From Cryptomeria japonica (taxonomy: Eukaryota > Streptophyta > Pinopsida > Cupressales > Cupressaceae), in assembly GCF_030272615.1 (NCBI RefSeq), contig NC_081408.1, forward strand, positions 61,464,114 to 61,528,113: DNA of 64,000 bases, written 5' to 3'. The notes under the pieces were generated by a model. That model saw only the letters and a list, made by a program, of their open reading frames with translations, did not search any database and had not been told where the DNA came from. Below are positions 35,850 through 47,414 of this stretch, one piece after another (position 1 is the first letter of the stretch; each line of letters begins with the position of its first letter). The translations under genes and the position numbers were made by a program.

Positions 35850-36249
35850 GGTGCAACACTAGGCTCCTCATGTGGTTTCCAAGCTAGCCAATCCCATTCC
35901 AACTATATTATTCCTCGTATTGGGAATGTCTAGCTTCAACTGTGGGGAAGGGTAGCTAGACATGGTATTAGGAAACCCAATTATTTTTATTATTCACAAA
36001 CAAAAGGAATGATGCATTACTCTCTTGTAGCAACTCTCATTGGACTACTTATGCATAAAATCCTATGACTTCCAGTGATGACATTTTCCTCATGATTTGG
36101 TGGTGGTGGTGGATTTTAGCAACAAGTACATTCTCACCCACCAACAACTCCCTGTAATTGAAATGGGATTGAAAGAGAGTAGTGCATTATTCCTCTAAGT
36201 TTTAGTTTCTATAAATGACTTGATATAAGGCTTCCAAGATCAGATTAGG
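35850..36249 (+). pseudogene. UGT copy B2: middle and end of exon 1, decayed
   Basis: It begins in the segment matching LAQPWAPRVANPIPTI of the intact enzyme and includes ILFLVLG. It then loses roughly 200 bp and continues with the GLLM-x-K stretch, ending in the exon-1 end ccaagatcag with a GTATGT donor at 36250. Multiple stops and frameshifts are present. N-terminus, catalytic His, PSPG box and exon 2 are absent. Confidence 0.85.
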
Positions 36250-37813
36250 GTATGTTGTTATCTTTATAAAAACAGTACGAGTTATCTAAGCAAGTCGTAG
36301 TTTAGAGTGTGTTGTTTAAATGTAGGTTTTTTATAGTGTCTCTCCTCTTTTTGATACAACAATAGTAGTATTTTATATCTATAAATACATGACTCCAATC
36401 CATTGTGTCCTACTAACCATTGAATATACTAAATCAACTAGGATTGTTGAGCCACTCAAATTCCCCCCTTTGATTTATAGAGTTTTCTTAATTTCTACTT
36501 TTTGATTCTGGGTTATAAAGTTTGATCCCAAATATTGAAGAAAAAAATTGCACAATAAAATTAAAAACTAATTCATATTATTAAAAATAATTTATTTTAC
36601 TCATCTCATATTTTTTGCTTTCTATTATCGATCATAGAGTTTGATACTAAATGTTGAGGAAAAAACTTATATAGTCAAACTTACAAAGAATTTATATTTA
36701 AAAAATGATTTTACTTTACTTTTAGTAAAATTAAAAAATACTTACTAAAATCTTTATATAAATAAATAAATAAATATTTGAAGTGGATTAAAATTTGATC
36801 AAGGTTGTTACGGAAAAGAAGTAATTTTTGTTTTGTTTTGTTTTATATATATTTAATAAATAGTCTAGAAATAATACTAATAAAATTAAAATTAATATTT
36901 TTTCATATTAATAAAATTAATTTATTTTACTTTTAAATAAATAAATAACTATTTGAAATAGATTACAATTTGATCAAGGTTGTTATGGAAGAAGTTATTT
37001 TTTTATGGTTTAATAATATATTTATAAAAATAGATCAAAAAATAGTCATGTTAAATGTTATGGTTTGCAATTATTGAGATTTTGGTAAAATGCATTTAGA
37101 TTTAAAAGTAAAAAAAAATTATTGTTTTATAAAAAATTATAATTATAAATATACATTTTAAATTAAGGGTAAAAACTAGCTTATACATTCCAAGGGTTTA
37201 GCTGCATTTGGGGGAGAGTATTTATGGTTGTGTATCTTGATTTCATATTATTTATGCTTTTAAATAGTAAGTTGATTTTTTTTATAATTTTAAAATGTAG
37301 GTGAGTTAAGTGTTTATCATTATTATTTAGGGTTTCATAAAACATAGTCACATCTTCTACATTTTTGCTAATTTGTTTAGAAATAGTTATTTATTTTTAA
37401 AAATGATAGGGTTAAACATGTGTATCAAGGTATGCATTATTGATTGTGTTATATGTGGTCACCATTTTATCGATTATTGCCTTGTAGTGTCTTATGAAGA
37501 CAAATATATTTTTTGTTCATTTATAGGTACAAACATAATGGTTAGTAGTGCTAAAATCTACAACTAATGGGTAGAATTAGTAATAAAATATCCTTTACTA
37601 TCAAATTTTAAAATTATGGGGGGGTCCTGAGTTTCCATTTTGTGTTTTGTATGGATTTCCTAGCAATTAAAATTTCTACTAAAGTTGTTTTAGGCAACTT
37701 GTTATTTTTTGTTGTTGTTCCTTTTTTCTTTTCACTCATTAGAATCATTCTAGTTTCTATCTCGTTGTGATTTCATTTATCATGGTGTGGATCATCATTT
37801 TAATCTATCTATG
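36250..37813. other. Very AT-rich DNA with imperfect internal repeats
   Basis: Starts as UGT intron-like sequence, then becomes AT-rich without genes. A block containing atttgatcaaggttgtta occurs at about 36790 and 36970, each preceded by (aaat)n and about 180 bp apart. Another (agtttgat-c/a-c/t-aaat-a/g-ttga) occurs near 36518 and 36629. These are weak tandem-like repeats. Confidence 0.5.
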
Positions 37814-38569
37814 TGTAGACACCTAAAATTGTCCTAGCCTAATTAAATAAATATTTTAATTTATTTAATTATTTTATCCTAAGCCTTCTATTAATTTAAT
37901 AGATTTTTATTTATTTAATTAATTCACTAAGCCTTTTCTAGCTTTTTCCTGTTTAAATAAAAAAAAAATTATTTACATTACCCTTTCCCTAAATTAAATA
38001 AATATTTTTATTTATTTAATTGGTCTCACTTCCTCTATTAATTAAATATATCTTTATCTATTTAATTAATTTATTAGCATTTTTCTCAATGACACTTGTC
38101 ATTTATCTCTGAATTTTCCTCTAACTACCCCCTTCATATTTTTATTTTTTTCCCTACCTACCCTTTAATCCTAGTTGACCATTTATCCTTTCACCTCTTA
38201 ATCCTATCCCTCCATATTCTAAGGTGTTCTCTATATAAGAGGGTCCTTTTAAAACCGTAACTAATGCGATCAATAAGCCTTCAAGCGATCAAGCAACTTC
38301 ACAACTACAATTTGTTCTTTGTTGAGCTCTTGTGCACACATAAAATCTGAGAGAAAATATATCAAACAAGATCAATGGATATAGGAAACAATGGAGGGCA
38401 AATCCTACTAACCATGTGAATGGTATAATCTTTCTATTTTGTTGTGATTTACATGTTTTAGGTTCTTCATTGGTGTATGGTGGATTCTTGATTGTAGAAC
38501 TAGGGTTTTATGTGGTTTAATCTTTTATGGTTTACAATAGTTTTTAATCATCCATTTTCACCATATACA
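37814..38569 (+). repeat. Gypsy-3 5' LTR
   Basis: 756 bp, TGTAGAC...CCATATACA. A TATA box (TATATAAGAG) lies near 38232. Without a partner LTR the boundaries rest on the TG/CA termini and the PBS-like TTTTGGCATGCCTGATGG that follows immediately. Confidence 0.7.
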
Positions 38570-41054
38570 TTTTGGCATGCCTGATGGGACTCTTGTCCTT
38601 AGTTTCTAACATCTTTTTGCAGTTTTAGTCTTTTTTGTCAAGTTGCAGGTTGGATCAACAACGATTACAAGCGAAATGATGTTTTCAAATCATCTAGTTG
38701 CGTCTTTGTTTTTGTTATATTTTTTGTATTGTAGGTTTTCTCAGAAATTGCATCTGTGACTCCTCTTTCCATGTCTGCACACTGCATTTTTGCATATGAG
38801 TTTTTTGGTATGTTTGTGTGTCCTTTTGTCGTGTTTAGGATTCAATTTTGATAAAATTATTGGAATTCTAGATTTTTGCATCTATGACTCAAAAGATATT
38901 ATTATCACATTTTTTATCAGTATTGTCACATCTATGTCGATTGTTTGTACCTTTGTGTTCTATGTTGGTTTTACAAGTTACAGATTGTTTCCACATTTGC
39001 ATCAGTTTTTTTATGTTTGGGTCAGGTATTATTGTGTTTGTGTTTCTGCATTTTCAATTTCTTCATTTTTTCATCTTTTTCATTTTTGGGTTTAGATTTG
39101 GTTGTCCTGACCCCTTGCTTAGAGTAACAAAGTGGTGTAGTTGTTCTAAAATGTATTGTCAAAGGCTCCCTTTTCACATTTCAATTTGGATTTTCTAAAA
39201 TCAACCTAACAAGTGTGCTTGTAGGTGGGGGTGATTATTCAAAAGCACTAATTATTTATTGTAAGGGAAATCTTAGTGTGTGTCTTCTCATTTCAATTCC
39301 TAGTTTAATTTGTCTCATATGTTTTTATTTGTCTTTTTCTTTATTTGTTAATGGTTAATTAAATTTCTTGAAGTGTCTTATGTCTTTGGCACGCTTGTAT
39401 TTAGATTAGAATACTAAAGGTAATAACAAAAGTATCTTCTCCCCTTGCCTTCCATTGGACCTTGGGTGTAAGAGAAATTGTTATTGTCTTTTAGAGGGTC
39501 TGCCTCTTGCCTTGTGACAGACCCAGGTGGTATTTTGTTTTGGTCGGCTATATAAAAGATTGTGGTTTTAGATGAAGGTCTCTTATCACTTGGTGTCAAT
39601 GTGTTATACCAATGGATGCCTCCCTCAGTACCCATGTGATATGTAATGCACAAAATGGTGCATAAAAACCCGCAAGGGCTAGGAGGCCTCTTTAATTTTA
39701 GCAAATTGTTGCACGTATAGCCACCAAATACCCTAAAACATTACTACACACCTTAGAGTAGTGGACCACCCTTTTTTGACTGAACATTGTGATAATTTCA
39801 ATGCAACAGGATAGCTAGTTTTCCCCCCAAGATACTCACCATAAGGCTCTTGTGGGATGAGATAGAAATCCTCGGCTTAGCATAAGCTACTTGTATCTTT
39901 CCTGTGAAAGGGTGATAGGGTCATCCTTATAGTCTTGGAGGCCCCTAGTTGTCTACTCACAAAAAAGGTAAAATTAGTGAATAAACCCATCAAGTTGTTC
40001 CTACACTTGAGCCAATAGAGATTCCAAGTTGTGCGTTGAAGTTACTACCATGAGAACATTGACCTTAGGCTAAGAAAGTGTTTGACGTGTCTTTGATTGT
40101 GCTAGACCTATGAAAATTGGGTTGATTCGGCCTTATTGGACATACACATTGCAGTAAAAATTTGACAAAACACCTTCACACATTGCCTCTTCATTGTTTG
40201 TCATTTTTAATTGCCACAAGACATCCAACATTAAGATCTGGTCACTTTGAACAATTAAAAACTTGGACAAAATTACGTAAATTTGCCAGAACCACATATG
40301 TGTCTGATATCAGTGCATATTTGATTCTTCTGGCCACATCTATGTCTGTTCTCTACGTGTTTCCGAGACTTAAAATTGCATCTGTATAGAACAACACCGT
40401 GTATCTATATTTGCATATCAAAATTGGAAAATTCTCAACAAGCGTTAAAACTACGTCTATGTTCTAAAACTGTGCTTGTGCAAAGCAAAATCGTGTCTTT
40501 GTATCAGAACTAAGAATTGCATCAGCAACAGTGGAAAACACATCTATGAACTATAAAACTACATTTGAGTGGACTATTTCCACGTCTGTGAACTCACGAT
40601 GCATCTATATTCCGAGATCAAAGAGCTTCTTAGGCAGCTTCTGCTAGGGATTTATTTTTAGTCAACCAATTTTTATCACAACTTTGTCACACATTTTCAG
40701 TCTCAATCATCATTTGCAGTCCTCATACACACTTTTCAAACTAAGAGTAAAAAGTTTGTTTAGTAGTCCTCATCTTATCTAGGAAACACATTACATTATC
40801 TCACTGAGTGGTTCTCGTATCAGATCTATCATCTAGGGTACTATTTGGCTATCTTTAGTTAAGGTCAACTTACCTCATCAAGAGATCTATCATGTCTTTG
40901 GAAGCCACAACTTGCTTTAGATTACATATATCTTGGATTAACACTTTTGGACATTGCAAGACAAGCCTAGATTCTTTTCCATCTCATATTTCTTTTTGGT
41001 ATTCCACAATCTTAACATTTTCTTCCATCTCTCATTTTAGCCAAGGTTTAGTTC
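38570..41054 (+). other. Gypsy-3 leader
   Basis: No coding sequence recognised. T-rich, with at least ten scattered variants of (A/G)C(A/G)TCT(A/G)TG, such as those near 38750, 38880, 38929, 40340, 40545 and 40608. The open frames within are low-complexity and unconvincing. Confidence 0.5.
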
Positions 41055-41462
41055 ATGGTTGAAACCAATTCCCAAAGGTCTAGAAGAGAATCCGAGGAAG
41101 CTCTAAGATCTCTCAACATGAGTACCTATGAGTTTAATGGAGATGAATTTTATAACCCATAAAATTTTGAGAATCATAGTAATCCACTAGACAATGATAA
41201 TCATAGTGACAATGACAATGACAATGCATCCATCACTTCCATAGACATTCAAGACACTTTTTTGGATCCACAATTTAATAGGATGGTGGAAGAAATTATG
41301 AGAAGAGATCATCAATATTTCCTACAAGTGTTTGCACAAAGTGGAGCAATATTACCCCATTATTTTGATGTGTCACAAATTTTAGAGGAGGATCCAAATC
41401 AAGTGAATCAAGAAAATGCAATTGTACAAGTTGGTCCACATGTGGGGGTTAAATTCACGTGA
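41055..41462 (+). pseudogene. Gypsy-3 gag N-terminal fragment
   Basis: The frame starts MVETNSQRSRRESEEALRSL at 41055, is interrupted by a stop near 41160 (YNP-stop-NF), and continues with an Asn/Asp-rich tract and FLDPQFNRMVEEIMRRDH to a stop at 41460-41462. The style fits the N-terminus of plant gypsy gag proteins. The conserved gag core and zinc knuckle are missing because the element is truncated. Confidence 0.55.
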
Positions 41463-41464
41463 AA

Positions 41465-41860
41465 ACTGTACAGTTGTAGGATAAGCCCCTAGTGCAAGAG
41501 AATATCATTTTTGGTTTTGGCCACAACAATTGATTAAGATATAGATGAATAAATTCAATAAAGGAAATCCATCTTCAACCCGTACCTTAAATGGTTGATA
41601 ATGGAGAAAAGCTATGATTGGAAATGAGGTGATGAACTTCATGAGAAGTAGTGTTGCCTCATTCCAAACCCCGGGTGTGTCATTCCTATTGAAACCACTT
41701 TGCAAGCGAGCCACTTTCTCCCCCAGCTTCAGGAACCTCTTGAAATTCTCCTTGTGATTGCCCTTCAAATCAAATTGATAAGGTCGTGCCTTCCACCACA
41801 AGACCCTTAGTAGCTGCAATGGTTTCCATAGACACAATGAATTTTACCCTACACACTTGA
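41465..41860 (-). pseudogene. Fragment of the same unknown ORF family as 29950-31543
   Basis: Across two - strand frames it reads NEATLLLMKFIT, then FSIINHLRYGLKM, then NDILLH-stop-GLILQLY. This lines up with EFIMRYIMLDGRY, FTILNHFRHG and YLVLQKGLIMLI of the ORF in the LINE-like unit. It contains stops and frameshifts and is cut by the Gypsy-3 fragment. Its presence away from the LINE-like unit shows the family exists on its own or in other elements. Confidence 0.55.
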
Positions 41861-42830
41861 ACTTTACCTTTGTCCCGTGATTGAGCAAACTACTCACATA
41901 GAGTAGGGTTCTAACCTTCATTCTATTGGTGTTTTTCTCTTGCAACCCTTAATCCTAAAAAATGCACCATACCTAAACCATGGGATTAGACATTTAAGAA
42001 ATAGGATCTGTACTATAAACAAATTGAGGACAAGAAAAACCAACAAACAAGAATCTTAATTTAACCTTCTACACTTTGAGCTCCACAAGACTCGGGAGGG
42101 TATTCCTCTATGGAGGCTTGATTGGATGTTAAACATATGTTGAACATTGAATTTCAGACCTACAAATGTGGATGGTTCTCAAGCATATGAGAGGTGGGCA
42201 TCTCATAGTTTACCAAGTTCAAGCATAATCCCATTACATTGAATTCATTTGAAAAAAAAAAATTTAAACATCTTCATTTCAACACATAAAGTTAGGTTAG
42301 AACCTTTGTATTCTTTAAACACCATGAAGATGTTAGGATTAAAATAACCTAAACAAAACGAAGTAAACAACAAAAACAAAAGGATTTATATAAATGGGTG
42401 TATCTGAACTAGTTTCAAGAGTCTCATACACTAGTGCCCAATCCCTAGGGTATGGAGTCAAATATTAGGATATGAATCCGATTTCAAGTTGTAGATCACT
42501 TCTAATTAGTAGGCCTCTTAGCATTAATGTCTAATGCAACCCCTTATGCTTCTGCAATGTTTTTAATCCAGATTGTATTTTCCAACCCACGGCAACCTGC
42601 ACATAGAATTTAATCCTTTCCTTGAAAGGATCCCACATACAAATTTGCACAATTACAAGGAAACTACAATGACAAATCAGAAATATATTCTATGATGCCA
42701 TATTCTGCATGTATGTCTACGCCATTTGATGGCCTTCAATCCAACTCCATCCAAGCACCTTTTTAGTTATGTTCTTCCATCGATATGCTTATTATGTGAA
42801 CTTCACACATCTACCCAATTCATATAGGAT
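41861..42830. other. Non-coding DNA, nothing recognised
   Basis: Mixed-composition sequence without an open frame or repeat that I can name. It may belong to the same gene-like relic as 41465-41860. Confidence 0.35.
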
Positions 42831-42839
42831 CGATCAAGT

Positions 42840-43230
42840 ATCTATGTGATGCGATATGGGTTACTCACGTAATTGAAATATGTACAACTCACATCTCCCA
42901 AACCTATGCGGTTGTATGCGCCCAGAGCACAAACAAAGCTTACAATGTTAAGATGGGTTCCAGAGTGCTTCACTAATTCAAAGAGTTTTGAGAGCTTCAC
43001 TGTAAAATTCATTGTGTGCACATTATGCAATCGTTTTATTCCATGCAATGACATTTTGTTGAGGCAATCTGTGAGATTACTCACGTGCCTTGCCCATGAT
43101 TCCACATATCGCATGTGGAATCATTTACGGCCTCATCGTTCCTCATCGAAGAGACAGTATTTTTCTCTCTTCGCCGACATGATCTTCCCCTCGGTCAAAC
43201 CTTTCCAACCTCCATCGATGAGACATAAAC
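42840..43230 (-). pseudogene. Pentatricopeptide repeat (PPR) gene remnant
   Basis: The - strand reads LFELVKHSGTHLNIVSFVCA, then GLGDVSCTYFNY and NPYRIT. This matches the PLS-type PPR pattern (LFELM..SG..PN.VSFVCVL.AC...GLVD.G..YF..M...Y.I.P). An upstream NKMSLHGI is the remnant of a DKM repeat. PPR proteins bind RNA in plastids and mitochondria. Only about one and a half repeats remain, with substituted positions and no start codon, so this is a relic of a large family. Confidence 0.75.
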
Positions 43231-43799
43231 CTATCTATCACTGTGGGACTTGATTTGTCTATCATCTCCTGTCCATCGAATAGACTTACGCAAATAGAGG
43301 AGACATTTTATTTGTATCTCCAATAATAAGCTTTCAATCTTATATTTATTTGACCAAAGGCCTACCATTTTGTAAATTATTAATAAAAAGTTCTTTATAT
43401 TGTGGAGCAAATTTACATAGAGAATGGAAGTGATTAAAATTATTTTCAAATGTAGAATAGAATCTTTTAGAAATACAAAATTAAACGAGATCCACTACTT
43501 TCACTTATATATTAATCACTTTATTATTTAAATCAAACTGATTTAAATAATATAAACTTTTAATCAATTTCAGATGTCAAGATATAAGTCGGGTCTCTTG
43601 TGGGCTCAGCTAAAAAAAAAATTATTTTGAGACAAATGGACCTCAGAAACTCCTTGAAACCTCTTTGGCATGCTTCCTGATAAAAAAAAACATGAAGTGG
43701 GTAGTTGTTGAATTCTAATTTTGACCTATTTTGTAAATGCCCAAAACAAGCCAGGTAGACTTTGAAACTGCCTTCAAAAACTTACCAAACTTTGTCATG
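43231..43799. other. AT-rich DNA, nothing recognised
   Basis: No open frame or repeat of note. Confidence 0.35.
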
Positions 43800-44740
43800 A
43801 GAACATGAGTTTGAACAAATATGCTAACATCCAACATGTAAACATGACCGCAAAGTGGTATATCCTGGCATTATCATAGTTGCAAAATATTTACTATCAA
43901 AGTTGTTCACTTAATCTTTTTTGTGACTACACATGCCAGAGCCTATGTGAACCTTGCAATCCATGTGCTTTGGAAAAATAGCAAACAACATCCTGGGAGT
44001 TTGCGACTAGGGGACTTAGTTCATTTAGGTATAATGAGCACATGTACTAGATGGATTTTCCAATCTCCATTTTATGTGCAAGATATCGATAGCCAAAGTT
44101 GACCTCTACAAAACCTTTTGGAACATGCGAACAACAAAATAGTATAAACATCATCTGGTTTTGGCTTTGCAAAAATACCAATCATTACTAAGAAACTTTG
44201 CAACTTAGGAAAGGGGTACATGAAAGTGGATAGAATCGTAGGAACCAATCCATTCTTCTTGACAATCATCCAAGTTCAAAATATTGAATCTCAAGCTAAG
44301 TCCTTTGACAAGCTAAAAATTGTGCAGATAGCAAAAAACTACATTTGCTTTGGGCTTGTGAAAAATACGAAATGGGGTGTTGGGGCTTTGAAAATGGGCA
44401 TACCACATTAAGATGAGGAAAATTGTGGGAAATAATTGGTTTCTCAAGGCAGTCTCCCTGATTTGAGATATTAAGCTCCAAATTTGGCTACCTTGACAAA
44501 TATAGCAAACAACAACAAAACCTCAAAAATCCTATTTGCTTTGAGCAAGGAAAAAATACCAAATGTGATCTTGAGGTCCTTAGAATGGGTGCACGAGTAT
44601 ATTTAATAAGGAAAATAATAAGAGACAATAAACTTTTCTTGGTATTCATCGGGCTCTAAAATATCAACCTCTGGAGTGAGCCACTTAGGCAAATCAATCA
44701 ACGTGCAAATTGTATGTGGGAAAAGTGGGCTGATAAAATT
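43800..44740. repeat. Diverged tandem repeat of about 190 bp, at least four units
   Basis: The anchor TTTGCTTTGGGC...AAAAATA(C/G)CAAAT recurs near 43966, 44154, 44344 and 44537 (spacings about 188, 190 and 193). A second anchor, ATATT/ATC...CC/CT...TTGACAA, recurs near 44080, 44271, 44458 and 44649. Units are too diverged to align without effort, and the open frames inside are incidental. It abuts the Gypsy-2 LTR. Confidence 0.75.
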
Positions 44741-44755
44741 CAATATATGAAAATA

Positions 44756-46176
44756 TGTTAGAATACTAGTCCACACACACACACAGGACTTCTTGGTGCA
44801 AGCTATGGAGTAACGTAGTATTACTCAGCTTCCCAAGGAGGGTCCCATGGTTCTCTATCTCACAATGTCCCTCAAACCAATGTTTTGCTCTCAGATTACT
44901 GAGCAAAATGGTCTAGGGAAGGCAAATGTAAGAACGAGGGATGCTTTGATGTATTTTAGTATGAAATGGATGTTAAACTATGTATGATTCTAGAAATGCA
45001 ATAAACTAGATGATAAGATGACGAGATTAGTATGAATACTATCCTAGCATGATATGTTTAATCTATGATTGAGCTAAATGATAAAGAAATTATTCTAAGC
45101 ATGCATATTTAGTCTAATTTCTGATCTAAAAGAGGCTAAATGATGAGCATATATGAAATGAAAGCTTGAAAGAATTTGAGCATAAGTGTGATGCTTCAAA
45201 TTTGAAAGATGATTGTTAAGAATGGAGGAATGAGAGCTCTATTTATAGCATAAACAGGGCAATGGATGGTCAAGATTGAAAGGTTTAATCAAGGGCCAAG
45301 TTTGAAAGTTGGGGATCCATGTGCACAATTGGTACCAATGAAATGGTGACAAGTGTCAATATAGGATTGGGTTGAGAGAAGAGGTTGGAGGCATTAAAGG
45401 CTTGAGAAGACCTCATGGTTATCTAAAGGCTAAGGGTCAAGTCTAAGTTAGGCTTACCCACTGGATTAAGAGTTAATCCAAGGATAAACCTTTGTGCAAA
45501 TGATTAAGAGATAATCATGGTCAAAGCATTAAAGGCCTGATGAGACCTTTGGGTTGGGTAGAGGTTGAGTCAAAACAAATGTTTTAACCATGTGGGAGGG
45601 TTTGAGTTAACCATTAATGGTTATTGGAGACTTTGGGGATTAAGTGGTTGAAGGTTGAAAGCCTTCAATGGTTATCAAAGACTTTGAGCCATTTAGTGGT
45701 TGAAGGTTGAAAACCTTTAATGGTTATCAAAGACTTTAAGGTTTTTGAGAAGTGACTTCCCTTTGCTTAGGGATGTGACAAAGTTTAGAGGAGGGTTAGG
45801 TTAATTAGAAGCATTTAGAAGATTCTAGAAGGGATTAGGAAGGGGTTTGGGATTTTGCAAGTGGATGGGGGGATGATAGGATTTAATTGAAATAATTTAA
45901 TTCATTCAATTTGGTTGTAATTAAATAAATTTGATTTATTCAATTTAGGATAACTATTTAATTAAATTTGAATTTAATTAAAAGTGGATAGGGGGGATTT
46001 AATTGAATAAAATGATTTATTCATTAAATGGTATAGTGAATTTTATTTAAATAAATTGAGTAATTTACTTAATAAAATAGAAGAATGTGGATAATTTAAT
46101 TAAATTAGATTTAATCAAATAGAGAAATGAACATAAAATATTCATTTAGGAATGTGGTCATTTTTATACGTCTACA
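44756..46176 (-). repeat. Gypsy-2 3' LTR (probable extent)
   Basis: The inner edge is firm: the - strand reads polypurine tract then TGTAGACGTATAAAAATG. The outer edge is set at the TG of TGTTAGAATACTAG at 44756 but is uncertain. A TATAAATAG box on the - strand at 45239-45247 is the likely promoter. The first 250 bp are rich in AATTTAATTAAAT, as in the Gypsy-3 LTR. Confidence 0.65.
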
Positions 46177-46190
46177 TTTTGCCCCTCTTT
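46177..46190 (-). promoter_or_regulatory. Gypsy-2 polypurine tract
   Basis: The - strand reads AAAGAGGGGCAAAA directly before the LTR start TGTAGACG. Confidence 0.75.
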
Positions 46191-46520
46191 GAAGTGACAT
46201 GTGTGCACATGTTATTTCAAAGAAAATGATGCTTTATCATGATTTATGATCAAATGCAATTTTTGTGTCATTCTTTTGATTTGCCAGTTGTGCTCCGATG
46301 TTGATTTGATGCCCCAGATTCGATATTTGATGATGATGCCCCCTCGGGAGATGAATCAATTTTTTTGGAAAATTGTTGATTTAATTTGATGAAGTTCGTA
46401 TGATGTGTATGATTTTGTGCAGATTGATCCATCTCCCGATAAGTTACAACTGTTTTGGTATAGGGGAGACCGCGACCATATTACAGGTCCATACGGCCAA
46501 CCCTAATTTCATTTTTCTCC

Positions 46521-46530
46521 TATAAAAGGG
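46521..46530 (+). promoter_or_regulatory. TATA box of the antisense PMD gene
   Basis: TATAAAAGGG on the + strand, 80 bp before the inferred ATG at 46602, predicts a transcription start near 46550. It lies inside the element, about 345 bp from the LTR, on the strand opposite gag-pol. Confidence 0.55.
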
Positions 46531-46759
46531 GAAAAGGGCTTGATTTAAAGTCATTTGTGCTTTGTTGACTTTGGAGAAAGAGAATTTGCTCTGGAGAGAA
46601 AATGTCGATTCCCTATCACAGACACCGTTTTGAGCGCGTTCGGAGGTACTGGAGACTAGTAGCGCGTGGACCACCAGTAAGTCATCATTTTTTACCCCTT
46701 TTTGATTTTTTGTTTTGTCGTTTTTAGTCACTTTTTGAATTTCAAAGTTCGGGTGTTTC

Positions 46760-47225
46760 GTTTTAGCGCGTTTAGGGTCAACAGTAGTGCATACGAAGTG
46801 TGAAGTAGTGCATCAAGTTTAAATTTAGGGGTCATGTCCGAAAATGTAGGCTAGCGCATAAAACTTTTAGGGTAGCGCATGCATGGAAAATAGCACATAT
46901 AAAGTGTTGGGTAGCGTGTCGCGTCAACAGGGTAGCGCGTAGGTGTGACCTAGCACATAGGGGTCATCGGGGTTCGCATAGGGAAGGGGGTTTAGCGCGT
47001 AGGACTAACCTAGCGCATAGGGCTAAAAGGGGAGCGCTTAGGAAGGTTAGATTAGCGTGTAGGTAGAGTCTAGCACATGGGGTGGGTTAGGTAGCGCATT
47101 GGGTGAAAAGTTTAGCGCGTGGATAGAATCTAACGCATAGGTTAGATAGAATAGTGCGTAGGAGAGGCAGCCTAGAGCGTGGGAGTGATTTAGCGCATTG
47201 AAGATCTGTTTTAGCGCATCTGAAA
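46760..47225. repeat. TAGCGCRTAGG minisatellite in the PMD-gene intron
   Basis: About 22 copies of a core TAGCGC(A/G)T(A/T)GG spaced every 18-22 bp. Variant copies read TAGCAC, TAGTGC or TAGCGT, the changes expected from CpG decay. One more copy (TAGCGCGTGG) lies inside exon 1 near 46660, just before the splice donor, and may be the seed of the array. Confidence 0.88.
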
Positions 47226-47414
47226 AATTTTGCAGTTTTGGCCGAGTTGAAAATTTGTTTTGTTTGCCTGTCGTGTTTTGATGAATTTATCCAAGATGAG
47301 TATTTGTATAACTTGTTTTGATGTGCAATTTTCCAAGTTATGTATAGATATCAACGTGTTTTGTTAATCAGAATATGATGTATTTGCGTGCTCTGTTTCA
47401 AATTCAATGTGTGG

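Larger units (their letters stand above)
37814..41462 (+). mobile_element. Gypsy-3: 5' fragment of a Tat-like gypsy element
   Basis: A 5' LTR (37814-38569) is followed by a leader of about 2.5 kb and the start of a gag frame, where the element stops abruptly at about 41462 against an unrelated fragment. No second LTR is present in the window, so the element is truncated or rearranged. The LTR start TGTAGACACCTAAAATTG and the AT-rich block after it resemble the LTR of Gypsy-2 (TGTAGACGTATAAAAATG on the - strand). Confidence 0.75.

Noticed and set aside
38790-39198. Hydrophobic open frames resembling membrane proteins
   Set aside because: T-rich leader DNA of Gypsy-3 gives Phe/Leu/Ile-rich translations in several frames, and no start context or family is recognisable.
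39414-39704. 96-codon open frame on the - strand
   Set aside because: Inside the Gypsy-3 leader; some mixed composition but no recognised domain and no splice or start context.
42842-43253. 126-codon open frame on the + strand
   Set aside because: Shadow of the PPR remnant, which is recognisable on the - strand.
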